A DNA stretch of 64,000 nt from Paenibacillus polymyxa (GTDB lineage Bacteria > Bacillota > Bacilli > Paenibacillales > Paenibacillaceae), in assembly GCF_001719045.1 (NCBI RefSeq), contig NZ_CP015423.1, positions 620,001-684,000 on the forward strand. Reading direction: 5' to 3'. Both the position numbers and the translations under genes were made by a program. Positions 19,969 to 28,063 of this stretch are shown here, piece after piece. The stretch's first letter is position 1; every line of letters starts with the position of its first letter. Below the pieces are notes generated by a model. The model was given only the letters and a program-made list of their open reading frames with translations, did not search any database and was not told the origin of the DNA.

Positions 19969-20838
19969 TTACTTTTGTCCAACAGCAGCCTTCCTCAATT
20001 CCTCGACAACCTGATCTTCCACACTACGGCTACCCAGATCACCGTGGAAAATAACACCTTGGCGTGTACCGTGAAAATCCGAGCCGCCAGTTGCAATGAG
20101 CCCATATTGTGCCGCCATCGCAGTATATCGGCTCTCAGCCTCAGCATCATGGTCCGAATGTCGCACCTCCAAGCCCACAGGCTTCGCCTCCTCTATAATA
20201 GAGCGAATCAGCTCATCATTTCCGTATAAGCCAGGGTGGGCCACCACAGGAACCCCTCCTGCTTCACGAATCCAGTTTATGGCCTCCGCAGGCTCTACAC
20301 GGGGTACAGACACATATCCGGGTGCTCCTTCCGCCAAATAACGGTCAAACGCATCCCGCATATCCTTCGCATATCCCTTTTGAACCAGCGTATCTGCCAT
20401 ATGTGGACGTCCAATGCTTTCATCTGGTGCCAGCGGTCTGCCCATCGTAGCCACCACTTCATCCAGTGTGATTTCCACGCCCAGACTACGCAATTGACTC
20501 AAAATCAAATCATTACGGGTATCCCGCGCCTGGCGAAGCTTTTCCAACCGCTCCAAAAAAACTTTATTGCGGTAATCCATAAAATAACCGAGTATGTGAA
20601 TATCCTTACCGCCAGCTCGAGTACTAATTTCCACTCCTGGCACCACAGTAATTCCTATGCGTTTTCCCTCCTTCAGAGCTTCCTCCAGACCAGCTACCGT
20701 ATCATGATCTGTAATGGCTACACCTGCCAGTCCTTTTTCCTTGGCCCAGCGCACATTATCTGCGGGTGGCTGCATGCCGTCAGATGCTTGGGTGTGTGTA
20801 TGTAAATCATATCGTTTTACGTTAATCTGCTCCTTCAT
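19969..20838 (-). CDS. PHP-domain phosphoesterase (3',5'-nucleoside bisphosphatase/RNase AM-like)
   Basis: 289 residues with PHP metal motifs YDLHTHTQASDG, ITDHDTVAG, GVEISTRAGGKDIHILGYF, VVAHPGLYG and GGSDFHG. The nearest known group is the YciV/TrpH family, which degrades pAp and short 5' RNA ends; the exact substrate is inferred. ATG overlaps the stop of the LysR gene by one base (TAATG), so the two are translated together. Confidence 0.85.
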   Translation of the reverse strand: MKEQINVKRYDLHTHTQASDGMQPPADNVRWAKEKGLAGVAITDHDTVAGLEEALKEGKRIGITVVPGVEISTRAGGKDIHILGYFMDYRNKVFLERLEKLRQARDTRNDLILSQLRSLGVEITLDEVVATMGRPLAPDESIGRPHMADTLVQKGYAKDMRDAFDRYLAEGAPGYVSVPRVEPAEAINWIREAGGVPVVAHPGLYGNDELIRSIIEEAKPVGLEVRHSDHDAEAESRYTAMAAQYGLIATGGSDFHGTRQGVIFHGDLGSRSVEDQVVEELRKAAVGQK

Positions 20839-21794
20839 TATACATCCTCCTTCTCTTTCCCCTTTGCCAGCTCGTCCTGCGAGTCCCTCAGCACGTCCGT
20901 TCCCTGATCATGACGACGCAAGTAAGACAGGAAGGTGACTACCGGAATCGGCAACAACGCCGACTTCAAATGAATTGCATAAAATTCTCGTTTGAACGCG
21001 ATATCTGAAATGTTCACAATTTTCAACAAACCGAGCGCAACTTCATGCTTCACCGAAGAAGGTGATAGCATGGTAATACCCAGTCCAGCCTCCACCGCCG
21101 ATTTAACCGCTCCAGTGCTCCCCATCTCCATTACAATACCAAGTCGAGAGGCATCCACACCACGACTTTTCAGTTCATCTTCTATCACTTGACGTGTACC
21201 AGATCCCTTTTCTCTGGCTACAAAGGGATGCTTAAACACATCTTCCAGAACCACTTTTTTAGCCTTGGCCAGCGCATGTCCTGAAGGCACAATCAGTTTC
21301 AGTTCGTCCTGCATTACAGGTTCTACCACAATATCCGGATGCTGGACTGGGGCCTCAATCAGTCCTAAATTCAACTGGTGTTTTAGTATATCATCCATAA
21401 TTTGAGTCGTATTCATCACATTCATTGCCATGCGTATATGAGGGTATTCCTGGCCAAACGGCCCCAACATTCTTGGTACAATATACTCACCAATCGTTAG
21501 GCTGGCGCCAATATGCAATCTTCCCTCCAGCATGTGAGTAAAAGCAGACATCGCCTCGTCAGCTTCCCTAATCAGTTGCATGCTTTTTTTCGCAAAAGGT
21601 AGTAGTGTCGCTCCCGCCTCTGAAAGCTCGATTTTTTTAGTCGAACGTTGCAGCAGCTTCGTGCCGAAATAATCTTCCAAAGACTGAATTTGCATCGTCA
21701 CCGCAGGTTGTGTCATATGCAGCGCTTGTGCCGCCGCCGAAAAGCTCCCACGCTCCGCTACGGTATAAAAAATGTGCAACTGATGAAAGTTCAT
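20838..21794 (-). CDS. LysR-family transcriptional regulator (CysL/YwfK-like)
   Basis: 318 residues. Winged helix-turn-helix at 1-60 (FYTVAERGSFSAAAQALHM, TQPAVTMQIQSLEDYFG) and a type-2 periplasmic-binding-like effector domain from about 90. The sequence resembles the CysL branch, which controls sulfite reduction genes in B. subtilis, but effector and targets here are unknown. It is followed without gap by the PHP phosphoesterase; if that enzyme acts on pAp, a product of sulfate assimilation, the pairing would be sensible. The C-terminal tail is rich in Lys/Glu. Confidence 0.85.
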   Translation of the reverse strand: MNFHQLHIFYTVAERGSFSAAAQALHMTQPAVTMQIQSLEDYFGTKLLQRSTKKIELSEAGATLLPFAKKSMQLIREADEAMSAFTHMLEGRLHIGASLTIGEYIVPRMLGPFGQEYPHIRMAMNVMNTTQIMDDILKHQLNLGLIEAPVQHPDIVVEPVMQDELKLIVPSGHALAKAKKVVLEDVFKHPFVAREKGSGTRQVIEDELKSRGVDASRLGIVMEMGSTGAVKSAVEAGLGITMLSPSSVKHEVALGLLKIVNISDIAFKREFYAIHLKSALLPIPVVTFLSYLRRHDQGTDVLRDSQDELAKGKEKEDV

Positions 21795-21900
21795 ACTGAC
21801 AGCCCTCTCCCCTCTGATCTCTCTATTTTACCATAAGAAAAACATCTGTCGAAGCATTTCCAAGTAAACTTACTGAATTGGGGAGTTTTATTGCTGGAAA

Positions 21901-21934
21901 TAAAAAAAGCATGCAGCTGATAACTGCATACTTT
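21901..21934 (-). terminator. Intrinsic terminator of the 145-residue orphan gene
   Basis: Minus-strand AGTATGCAG pairs with CTGCATGCT (one G-T pair, 7-base loop), followed by seven T. It lies about 70 bases past the stop at 22003. Confidence 0.75.
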
Positions 21935-22002
21935 CTACTCAAATTGACGGTAATCATAAGTTCGGAGATTTTTTCATCTAGAGCCGAGCGCCCAATCACC
22001 GT

Positions 22003-22440
22003 CTATTTTTGCTTACGAGTGCTTTTCATCAGTGTCATGCGTCGCGAATGGCGTAGCCATGAATAGTATGACTTCAAATCCCTTAATTCAATGGTCTCCG
22101 ACATTCGACCCAAAAAGGTAATGACAATCATCTTGTGAAGCGGATTCCCCGCAATATCCATCTCGCCGGGCAACTCTCCAAATTCGGCCACGACGACCAG
22201 ATCACCATCAATTAAATATACATCCTCTTCGTTATGATAGTAGGACTCCATCCTGTTTTGCTTCAGGCATTCCCAAAGCCAGGCGGCGATATGATTCGTC
22301 TCGGACTGTTTCTGCTCTATCCGATCTAAGTAGCGAGTTTTCGCATGATTTGTAATCACGATATCGGCGACTTTTTTATCGCCCATCTCCACGTAGAACG
22401 GTTCGTATGTACTCCATCGCTGCATTGCTTTGTCACGCAC
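22003..22440 (-). CDS. Conserved hypothetical protein, 145 residues
   Basis: I do not recognise the family. GTG 22440 has GGAGAG nine bases before it. The middle reads DIVITNHAKTRYLDRIEQK, a His-Arg pattern also seen in some small toxin-like or DUF4258 proteins, but there is no antitoxin gene beside it and the link is weak. It is acidic in the centre and ends with a basic tail (SRRMTLMKSTRKQK). No signal peptide or membrane segment. It is monocistronic with its own terminator and lies about 230 bases from ylbG. Confidence 0.6.
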   Translation of the reverse strand: MRDKAMQRWSTYEPFYVEMGDKKVADIVITNHAKTRYLDRIEQKQSETNHIAAWLWECLKQNRMESYYHNEEDVYLIDGDLVVVAEFGELPGEMDIAGNPLHKMIVITFLGRMSETIELRDLKSYYSWLRHSRRMTLMKSTRKQK

Positions 22441-22605
22441 GGGATCACTCTCCCCACCAGATAGGTCTTTATATCTACCAATATATTCATATGTTACCTC
22501 AACAGACCCGGGACTACAAGTTACAAAATTGAAGTTTATGGGCGGTTTTTAAAGATTTTTTAGGTCTAACAGCATTAAGACCATTATGCAAAAGTCCTGA
22601 CTTTA

Positions 22606-22637
22606 CAAAAAAAAGCCAGCCCGTAGGCTGACCTTTT
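22606..22637 (-). terminator. Intrinsic terminator of the ylbF-ylbG unit
   Basis: Minus-strand GTCAGCC-TACG-GGCTGGC stem-loop followed by eight T, about 35 bases past the ylbG stop. Confidence 0.75.
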
Positions 22638-22670
22638 AAGAATATTTTACAATTTATAGATATTAGAAAC

Positions 22671-22940
22671 TTATATTTCATATTCTTTCATCTTTTCCTT
22701 ATCGTCGTTGTACTCCGTCCTAACCTCATTTCGAAAAGAACGCTCGACCTTACGCACATAGGAAAGTCTGCGAATATTTTTAACGGTGTCTTCTGCCCGA
22801 TCCGCATTCATATATATAACTACATAATGCATACGCTTTGAAATAAAGTGGACATTTCCGTATTTCTCCAGATTGCGGGCAGCCTTGATATCGCTTACCC
22901 AAATGATGTACCCTGTCCGCTCGGCAAACATTCGCTTCAT
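22671..22940 (-). CDS. ylbG: YlbG family protein (DUF2129)
   Basis: About 89 residues: GYIIWVSDIKAARNLEKYG, then VHFISKRMHYVVIYMN and a charged C-terminus. This matches the B. subtilis YlbG pattern (short cytoplasmic DUF2129 protein of unknown function). GGAGGGGAG stands right before ATG 22940; ATG 22931 is possible too. Its place directly after ylbF, as in Bacillus, supports the call. Confidence 0.82.
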   Translation of the reverse strand: MKRMFAERTGYIIWVSDIKAARNLEKYGNVHFISKRMHYVVIYMNADRAEDTVKNIRRLSYVRKVERSFRNEVRTEYNDDKEKMKEYEI

Positions 22941-22970
22941 CTCCCCTCCACTCGGTATCATTCCTATGAC

Positions 22971-23411
22971 CTATCCACAGGAGCATTTCCCTCCGCTACC
23001 ACATCCGCCCTTTTTCACATTCGGATCATTGCTCGGCACCTTAATGGTCTCGGACACGGAATATGCAATCGTTTCAGACATGGCATGAAGCATATCATCC
23101 AGCGCCTTTTCGGCTCGTTTGAACTCCTTAACCTCCACGAATTGTTCCAGTTCCAGCTCAACGACCTGCACTGCATCCTTCGCTTCATGATAGTTCGGAT
23201 GAAAATGCCCAAAACGCTCCGTTTCCGCGAATAGCTCCTTTTTGGCATCCAGCTTGCGTACACACGCCTGAATAGACGGATTCAATTCCACACGCTGTTT
23301 CCAATATAAATAATCCGATACCTCAAAGGATCGGTTGACCATATCGCCCAATTCATAGGCGTTAATAAGCACTTCTGCCATATTGACCGTATTCAATTCG
23401 GCTACGCTCAT
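22971..23411 (-). CDS. ylbF: YlbF, subunit of the YlbF-YmcA-YaaT (Y-) complex
   Basis: 146 residues of helical DUF964/YlbF fold, with ERFGHFHPNYHEAKDAV and VKEFKRAEKALDDML as in B. subtilis YlbF. The tail GGCGSGGKCSCG keeps the cysteine cluster of the family (three Cys here; the Bacillus tail has four). In B. subtilis the complex carries iron-sulfur clusters, promotes Spo0A activation, competence and biofilm formation, and guides RNase Y cleavage of operon mRNAs. It lies between the helicase pair and ylbG, a gap of 30 bases to ylbG. Confidence 0.88.
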   Translation of the reverse strand: MSVAELNTVNMAEVLINAYELGDMVNRSFEVSDYLYWKQRVELNPSIQACVRKLDAKKELFAETERFGHFHPNYHEAKDAVQVVELELEQFVEVKEFKRAEKALDDMLHAMSETIAYSVSETIKVPSNDPNVKKGGCGSGGKCSCG

Positions 23412-23519
23412 GAATGTTCATCTCACTTTATATAAAGTTCTACCCTGTAAAAGTAGACTCATTTATCATACCACATCCTTCTTTTGAGAAGAAGGAGTTT
23501 CATGCACTTCCTGGCTCTA

Positions 23520-25544
23520 CTATGTAAAAGGAACCAGCAACCGCATGTCTGACCATTCACTTGGCTGTAAGCTCGCTTGAGAAGGTGTTTCGTCATCCAT
23601 TCCTGAGGCATACCAGCCTGTGACACTCCATGGTGCACCGGGAACCACCGCCTCCGGTATCCATTTAACCTCTTTCCCACCGATTCGCAGTCCCACAGCA
23701 GCCTGCCAACGGATCGCTTGCTCGATCAACTGCCGGGCAGTGGAAGTATGGTAACTCCTCCATTCTTTTGTCCATGAGGAGGGGACTGTAGATCTTTCCG
23801 GAAAATAGTCAGACGGATCAGGCAACATGTGCTCTTGTTCGTAAAAATGCAGCGTACGCCCTGTATAAACCAAACCTGCTCTTCCCTCTTGGGAAAAGAT
23901 AGGACGGGCCTGAATCGGGTTGGACTCCATTTCACTGTTGGGACTGCCTGAACTTATGTTCTCTGTTTCCGAAATCAATGGATAATGATGAGTTGGCTCG
24001 TCCACACCTTCCGGTTCACGACGTGGGCCTAATCCAATTGCAGCAAGCGCTTTTCGTATTTTGACAGCAGAGATCGCCGGAATAATAAAGTCCCTATCGC
24101 CCAGCCGTTCCAGTAATCCTTCCAGCGCGGGATGGCGTGCAACTATGTCTGCATCCTCCCGTGTGCCACATCGCAAAAGTGTTACCTTTGCAAAAGCGGT
24201 CCGTCCGACATCACCTGCCCACTGTTCTACCGTCATACGCACATGATTAGGCACACCTGTTCGGCTGTATTTATCCAGAAGAGCAGGAATTGCTTTGGCT
24301 TCCATCCCTAACTCGATTGCCTCTGTAACACTTTCTCTGGTGAGCCGGTATACTACCATCCGATCTCCTGTCACACGTTCACAGCAGCATTCCAGTCGCC
24401 AGCGCACATCATATGCCACATCTGGTGGAACCAATATTTCAAAATCAGGTTGTACATAAAAAGCACCATGCTCTTGATGTGTATCCTCGTAATTATTGGG
24501 ACGAAGCATTTCTATCACAGATACATTCCAGCGAAAACACAGTTCGCCCGATACAGTCTGGCCCCAATCGCCCATTCCAAAAGCAGTCAGAGCCTTCAGC
24601 CAACTCTTCAATTCCTCCATGAAAGGTTCATTGAAATTAAAATCAGAACCCGTTTCTCCCGCAAACCCTTCCGGATTTGAGATTATAGGAACAAGGTCTA
24701 AAAGGGCACCATTCTTGGAATCAGCTCTGCTCGTACTCTCATGCTGGATTAGGCCTACCTGAAGCATCCATTGCAGCAGAAACTTGATAGATATCCACCC
24801 TTCTGTTCCTACATACTGGGAGACGGCACACAGCATATAGCGAAAATGCTGCATAGACGCTTCGGCCTTGCCGTATCTTTCCATGAGTGTAGCAAAAATA
24901 TGCTTGCGCATTTGCCAAGCAGACAAACGAATCCAAGTCGCGAGTTCCGTTTCCTGAATGCGAAAAGACACCGTTTCTTTCACTAACAGCCCCAAACTGA
25001 GTAGCAAATCCATCATTACCACCGTTTGCACTGGATACAGCTCTGCATGCGCATAATGCAACCCAAGACCCATCAGGTCATCTGGGCGAAAGGGGGTCAG
25101 TTCATTCAATTTTTGCAATGATCGCTTATGTATGGTTCCTTTGGCCGTCAAAGGGACACCTTGTACCGCAATACGTGACAACGCATGCAGTAATTCCGAC
25201 TCCAGGCCTGTCATTGATTCATGTACCGTTATCGGATGATCCGAATGCATCATGTTCATTGGATTTTGCTCTAACAACATATCGTACAGATCCGGTAGCC
25301 GATGAACCGGAATATATAAAATTCGTTCGCCCCACGATTTGGTAACAGCCTCCAGCCAGCCCCGGGCACGTAATCCACGTAGTGCCAGTTTCGTTTCGAC
25401 TCCGCTTAACACTCCCCGGGTAAGCTGTATAGGTTCTTCTTCCTTCATGGGCTGTCCCGCGTACCGGATAAAGCATCGTCTAAGTACTAGCCGCTCATCC
25501 GATGAAAGCTCATTCCAGCTGTCTTGCATGTTCGTTACGCCCAT
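23520..25544 (-). CDS. Helicase-associated protein with XPB/Ssl2-like Helicase_C_3 domain, partner of the XPB helicase
   Basis: 674 residues, no Walker motifs. Residues about 365-510 (FYVQPDFEILVPPDVAYDV, YRLTRESVTEAIELGMEAK, SRTGVPNHVRMTVEQWAGD) match the Helicase_C_3 domain found in the XPB partner of actinobacteria (Rv0862c type). The N-terminal 350 residues look like repeated winged helices. It begins 6 bases after the XPB stop and its AAGGAGG lies inside the last XPB codons, so the two are translated together. The job is probably to load or control the helicase in DNA repair; not shown in Firmicutes as far as I know. A low-complexity stretch lies at about 515-560. Confidence 0.78.
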   Translation of the reverse strand: MGVTNMQDSWNELSSDERLVLRRCFIRYAGQPMKEEEPIQLTRGVLSGVETKLALRGLRARGWLEAVTKSWGERILYIPVHRLPDLYDMLLEQNPMNMMHSDHPITVHESMTGLESELLHALSRIAVQGVPLTAKGTIHKRSLQKLNELTPFRPDDLMGLGLHYAHAELYPVQTVVMMDLLLSLGLLVKETVSFRIQETELATWIRLSAWQMRKHIFATLMERYGKAEASMQHFRYMLCAVSQYVGTEGWISIKFLLQWMLQVGLIQHESTSRADSKNGALLDLVPIISNPEGFAGETGSDFNFNEPFMEELKSWLKALTAFGMGDWGQTVSGELCFRWNVSVIEMLRPNNYEDTHQEHGAFYVQPDFEILVPPDVAYDVRWRLECCCERVTGDRMVVYRLTRESVTEAIELGMEAKAIPALLDKYSRTGVPNHVRMTVEQWAGDVGRTAFAKVTLLRCGTREDADIVARHPALEGLLERLGDRDFIIPAISAVKIRKALAAIGLGPRREPEGVDEPTHHYPLISETENISSGSPNSEMESNPIQARPIFSQEGRAGLVYTGRTLHFYEQEHMLPDPSDYFPERSTVPSSWTKEWRSYHTSTARQLIEQAIRWQAAVGLRIGGKEVKWIPEAVVPGAPWSVTGWYASGMDDETPSQASLQPSEWSDMRLLVPFT

Positions 25545-25550
25545 TCTTGA

Positions 25551-27374
25551 TTAGGCCTCCTTTTTCTTCTCACGATCTTCAGACTTAGCATTCCGGCCTC
25601 CGATAGTCTCTGTCACACTAAATCTGCGAACCGCATATTCATAGCCTTGCTCGATCAGAAACAGCTGACGACGAGCTGCAAAATCCGTCTCCTTGCTATT
25701 CTCCGTCACTAGCGCATAAAAATAAGCTTTATTCTCGCCCGACTTTGGTCGCAGAATACGGCCCAGTCGCTGCGCTTCTTCCTGGCGAGAGCCAAAGCTA
25801 CCCGATACCTCTATGGCTACTGCCGCATCTGGCAAATCCACCGCAAAGTTTGCAACCTTGGACACCAATAGGGTCCGAATTGTACCCTTGCGGAACGCAT
25901 CGAACCAACGCACCCGCTCGGTCTGGCTCATTGAACCCGTAATCAGTGGGACGCCCAGCTCCTGAGCCAATATACGCAATTGGTCCAAATATTGACCAAT
26001 AATAAGCGTGGGCAAACCGCTGTGCTGCTGCATCAGGCTACGCACCGCCTTCAGTTTGACCGGATTTTCGGCTGCAATTCGGTACTGCTGTCTGCCCTCC
26101 GCACGCATACTGCGCTCCAAGAGTTCAGCTGTCATTGGAAGCCGTAGCTCCACACAATCGACCTGAGCGATCCAGCCCTGTCGCTCCAGCTCCTTCCACG
26201 GCATATCGTATCGTTTGGGTCCAATTAAAGAGAACACATCCCGTTCACAACCATCCTCTCGAACCAGCGTGGCCGTTAACCCCAAACGACGGGTAGCCTG
26301 AATGTCAGCCGTCGCCCGGAATACTGGCGCGGGTAGCAAATGAACCTCATCATATATAATGAGTCCCCACTTCCGCTCACTCAGCAGTTTCATATGCTCA
26401 AAATCCCCATCTTTGGTACGACGGTGTGTCAAAATCTGGTAAGTTGCCACCGTAATCGGACGCACCTCTTTTTTCTGACCACTATACTCCCCGATGGAAT
26501 CGGCAGGAATATCCGTCTTTTGCTTTAACTCTTCTACCCATTGCCGTACAGATGTAGTATTAGATGTTAGAATAAGCACCTCGCACTGAAACCGATTCAT
26601 TACCGCCATACCTATCACTGTTTTTCCGGCTCCGCATGGAAGCACCAGTACACCACTACCCCCTAAGCCGTCCGCTCCTTCAAACGCATCAGCGGCCTTT
26701 ACTTGATAATCACGAAGCTGCAACTTCGTTTGTCCCTTTCCCAAGGTAAAACTAAGCTGATTCCCTTCAAGATAGCCTGCCGTATCCACAACGGGATATC
26801 CCAAGCGCGTTAATTCCTGCTTGAGCAAGCCCCGATTTTCGGGCGGGACCGATGTGCTTACCTCGTCAACGCGAAGTAAACCAAGCTGTTTTAGCTCTTG
26901 CTTGGTCAGTAGCTCATCCAGTAAAGCGGGGGTCTCTGCTCCCAAGATCAAGCGATCACCTATTGTATAGCTGTTGGCTTTCCCTGTCTTTATACCTCCG
27001 TCTGGCTCATGTTCAGCACGGTATGCGCCAATCGTATCTGTGCTATAAGTTCGCTCTTCTTCCGTACCCTCCCTTGAAAGCGTCAACGTCCCATAACGAG
27101 AAACGAGCTGTTCAATATCCTTCAACAAATCACGTGGAATATCCCAACGGGACATGGAGTTCAAACTATTTTGAATGTCCTCAGCACTCCATCCGAGGGC
27201 AGCTGCGTTCCACAAAGACAGTGGGGTGAGGTGATATGTATGAAAAGCGGACGGGCTTTTAACCAGCTCCGCATAAATCTGCAACTGTGAACGAGCCCAT
27301 TCTGAACCGGGCAAGCCCATTTCCAGCAGAACGGTAAAATCACGTTGTACAATACAAGGATGTTCTGGATTCAT
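25551..27374 (-). CDS. XPB/Rad25-like superfamily 2 DNA helicase
   Basis: 607 residues. An N-terminal Helicase_C_3-like DNA-damage-recognition part (1 to about 100: IVQRDFTVLLEMGLPGSEWA, KSPSAFHTYHLTPLSLWNA), then motif Q/Ia LRDYQVKAADAF, Walker A PCGAGKT (K251), Walker B IIYDEVHLLPAPVF, TATLVREDG, which contains the RED motif typical of XPB, and motif VI EEAQRLGRILRP. XPB unwinds DNA in nucleotide excision repair of archaea and eukaryotes; bacterial versions are found in actinobacteria, Paenibacillus and scattered others. The partner gene follows at once. The ATG has GGAGGT-like AGGAGGTAGTT before it. Confidence 0.9.
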   Translation of the reverse strand: MNPEHPCIVQRDFTVLLEMGLPGSEWARSQLQIYAELVKSPSAFHTYHLTPLSLWNAAALGWSAEDIQNSLNSMSRWDIPRDLLKDIEQLVSRYGTLTLSREGTEEERTYSTDTIGAYRAEHEPDGGIKTGKANSYTIGDRLILGAETPALLDELLTKQELKQLGLLRVDEVSTSVPPENRGLLKQELTRLGYPVVDTAGYLEGNQLSFTLGKGQTKLQLRDYQVKAADAFEGADGLGGSGVLVLPCGAGKTVIGMAVMNRFQCEVLILTSNTTSVRQWVEELKQKTDIPADSIGEYSGQKKEVRPITVATYQILTHRRTKDGDFEHMKLLSERKWGLIIYDEVHLLPAPVFRATADIQATRRLGLTATLVREDGCERDVFSLIGPKRYDMPWKELERQGWIAQVDCVELRLPMTAELLERSMRAEGRQQYRIAAENPVKLKAVRSLMQQHSGLPTLIIGQYLDQLRILAQELGVPLITGSMSQTERVRWFDAFRKGTIRTLLVSKVANFAVDLPDAAVAIEVSGSFGSRQEEAQRLGRILRPKSGENKAYFYALVTENSKETDFAARRQLFLIEQGYEYAVRRFSVTETIGGRNAKSEDREKKKEA

Positions 27375-27463
27375 AACTACCTCCTGATAATCTAACCATA
27401 CATCATTTTAAAGTTATATAATAAATAGCTTATCCGTTTATTCGCATATCAACCAGAACAGCA

Positions 27464-27495
27464 AGGAGTTCAACCCATATTCGGGTTGAACTCCT
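27464..27495. repeat. Perfect 13-bp inverted repeat without T-tract
   Basis: AGGAGTTCAACCC (27464-27476) and GGGTTGAACTCCT (27483-27495), 6-base loop ATATTC. It stands between the CBS gene (ending at 27551) and the XPB start (27374). Neither strand has a T-run after it, so it is not a plain intrinsic terminator; it could be an operator, a processing or Rho-related site. Confidence 0.6.
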
Positions 27496-27550
27496 GATTA
27501 GAAGCTCGGGGTAAAGATCTCCCTAAACTAATGCTACCTTAATTATTCTT

Positions 27551-27979
27551 CTAGTGGACCTGCTCGGAAATATGGCTAAGCGCCTCTCCAGCGTTGTCTG
27601 CAAAAATATTACGAACAGCCAAATCCCCGATCGAGACAATCCCGATCAGACGGTCTCCTTCCGTCACGGGCAAACGACGGATTTGCTGCTCTGCCATCAG
27701 TTCAGCTGCTTGGTCCACCGACATGTCCGCACTAGCTGTACGAATACCTGTCGTCATAACTGTATCGACCGAACCCGAACCCGAATTTTTAGCCGCATAG
27801 CCGCGAACGACAAGATCACGGTCCGTTACTACACCGATCAACTTATCACTGCCTTCGCTTTCCACAACCGGAATAAAACCAGTATCATTGTCCTTCATTT
27901 TGACCGCAATTTCATAAATATTGTCCTGCGGGGTAACCGTTACGCATTTTTTAGTCATAACTTCCTGAACTTTTTTCAT
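27551..27979 (-). CDS. Tandem CBS-domain protein
   Basis: 142 residues made of two CBS domains (VQEVMTKKCVTVTPQDNIYE with GFIPVVE...LIGVVTDRDLVVRG; then VDTVMTTGIRTASADMSVDQ with RRLPVTEGDRLIGIVSIGDLAV). Such stand-alone pairs bind adenine nucleotides or SAM and often respond to energy state; B. subtilis YhcV/YlbB are relatives. ATG 27979 is chosen because AAGGAGG lies 8 bases before it; the frame is open to 28015. No partner enzyme is evident beside it. Confidence 0.88.
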   Translation of the reverse strand: MKKVQEVMTKKCVTVTPQDNIYEIAVKMKDNDTGFIPVVESEGSDKLIGVVTDRDLVVRGYAAKNSGSGSVDTVMTTGIRTASADMSVDQAAELMAEQQIRRLPVTEGDRLIGIVSIGDLAVRNIFADNAGEALSHISEQVH

Positions 27980-28063
27980 GGGTACTCCCTCCTTTTCAAG
28001 AGTAGGGTACCCCATTTCATTCAGCTCATACTCCAGATTGAACCGTTCCTAATTCAACTCATT

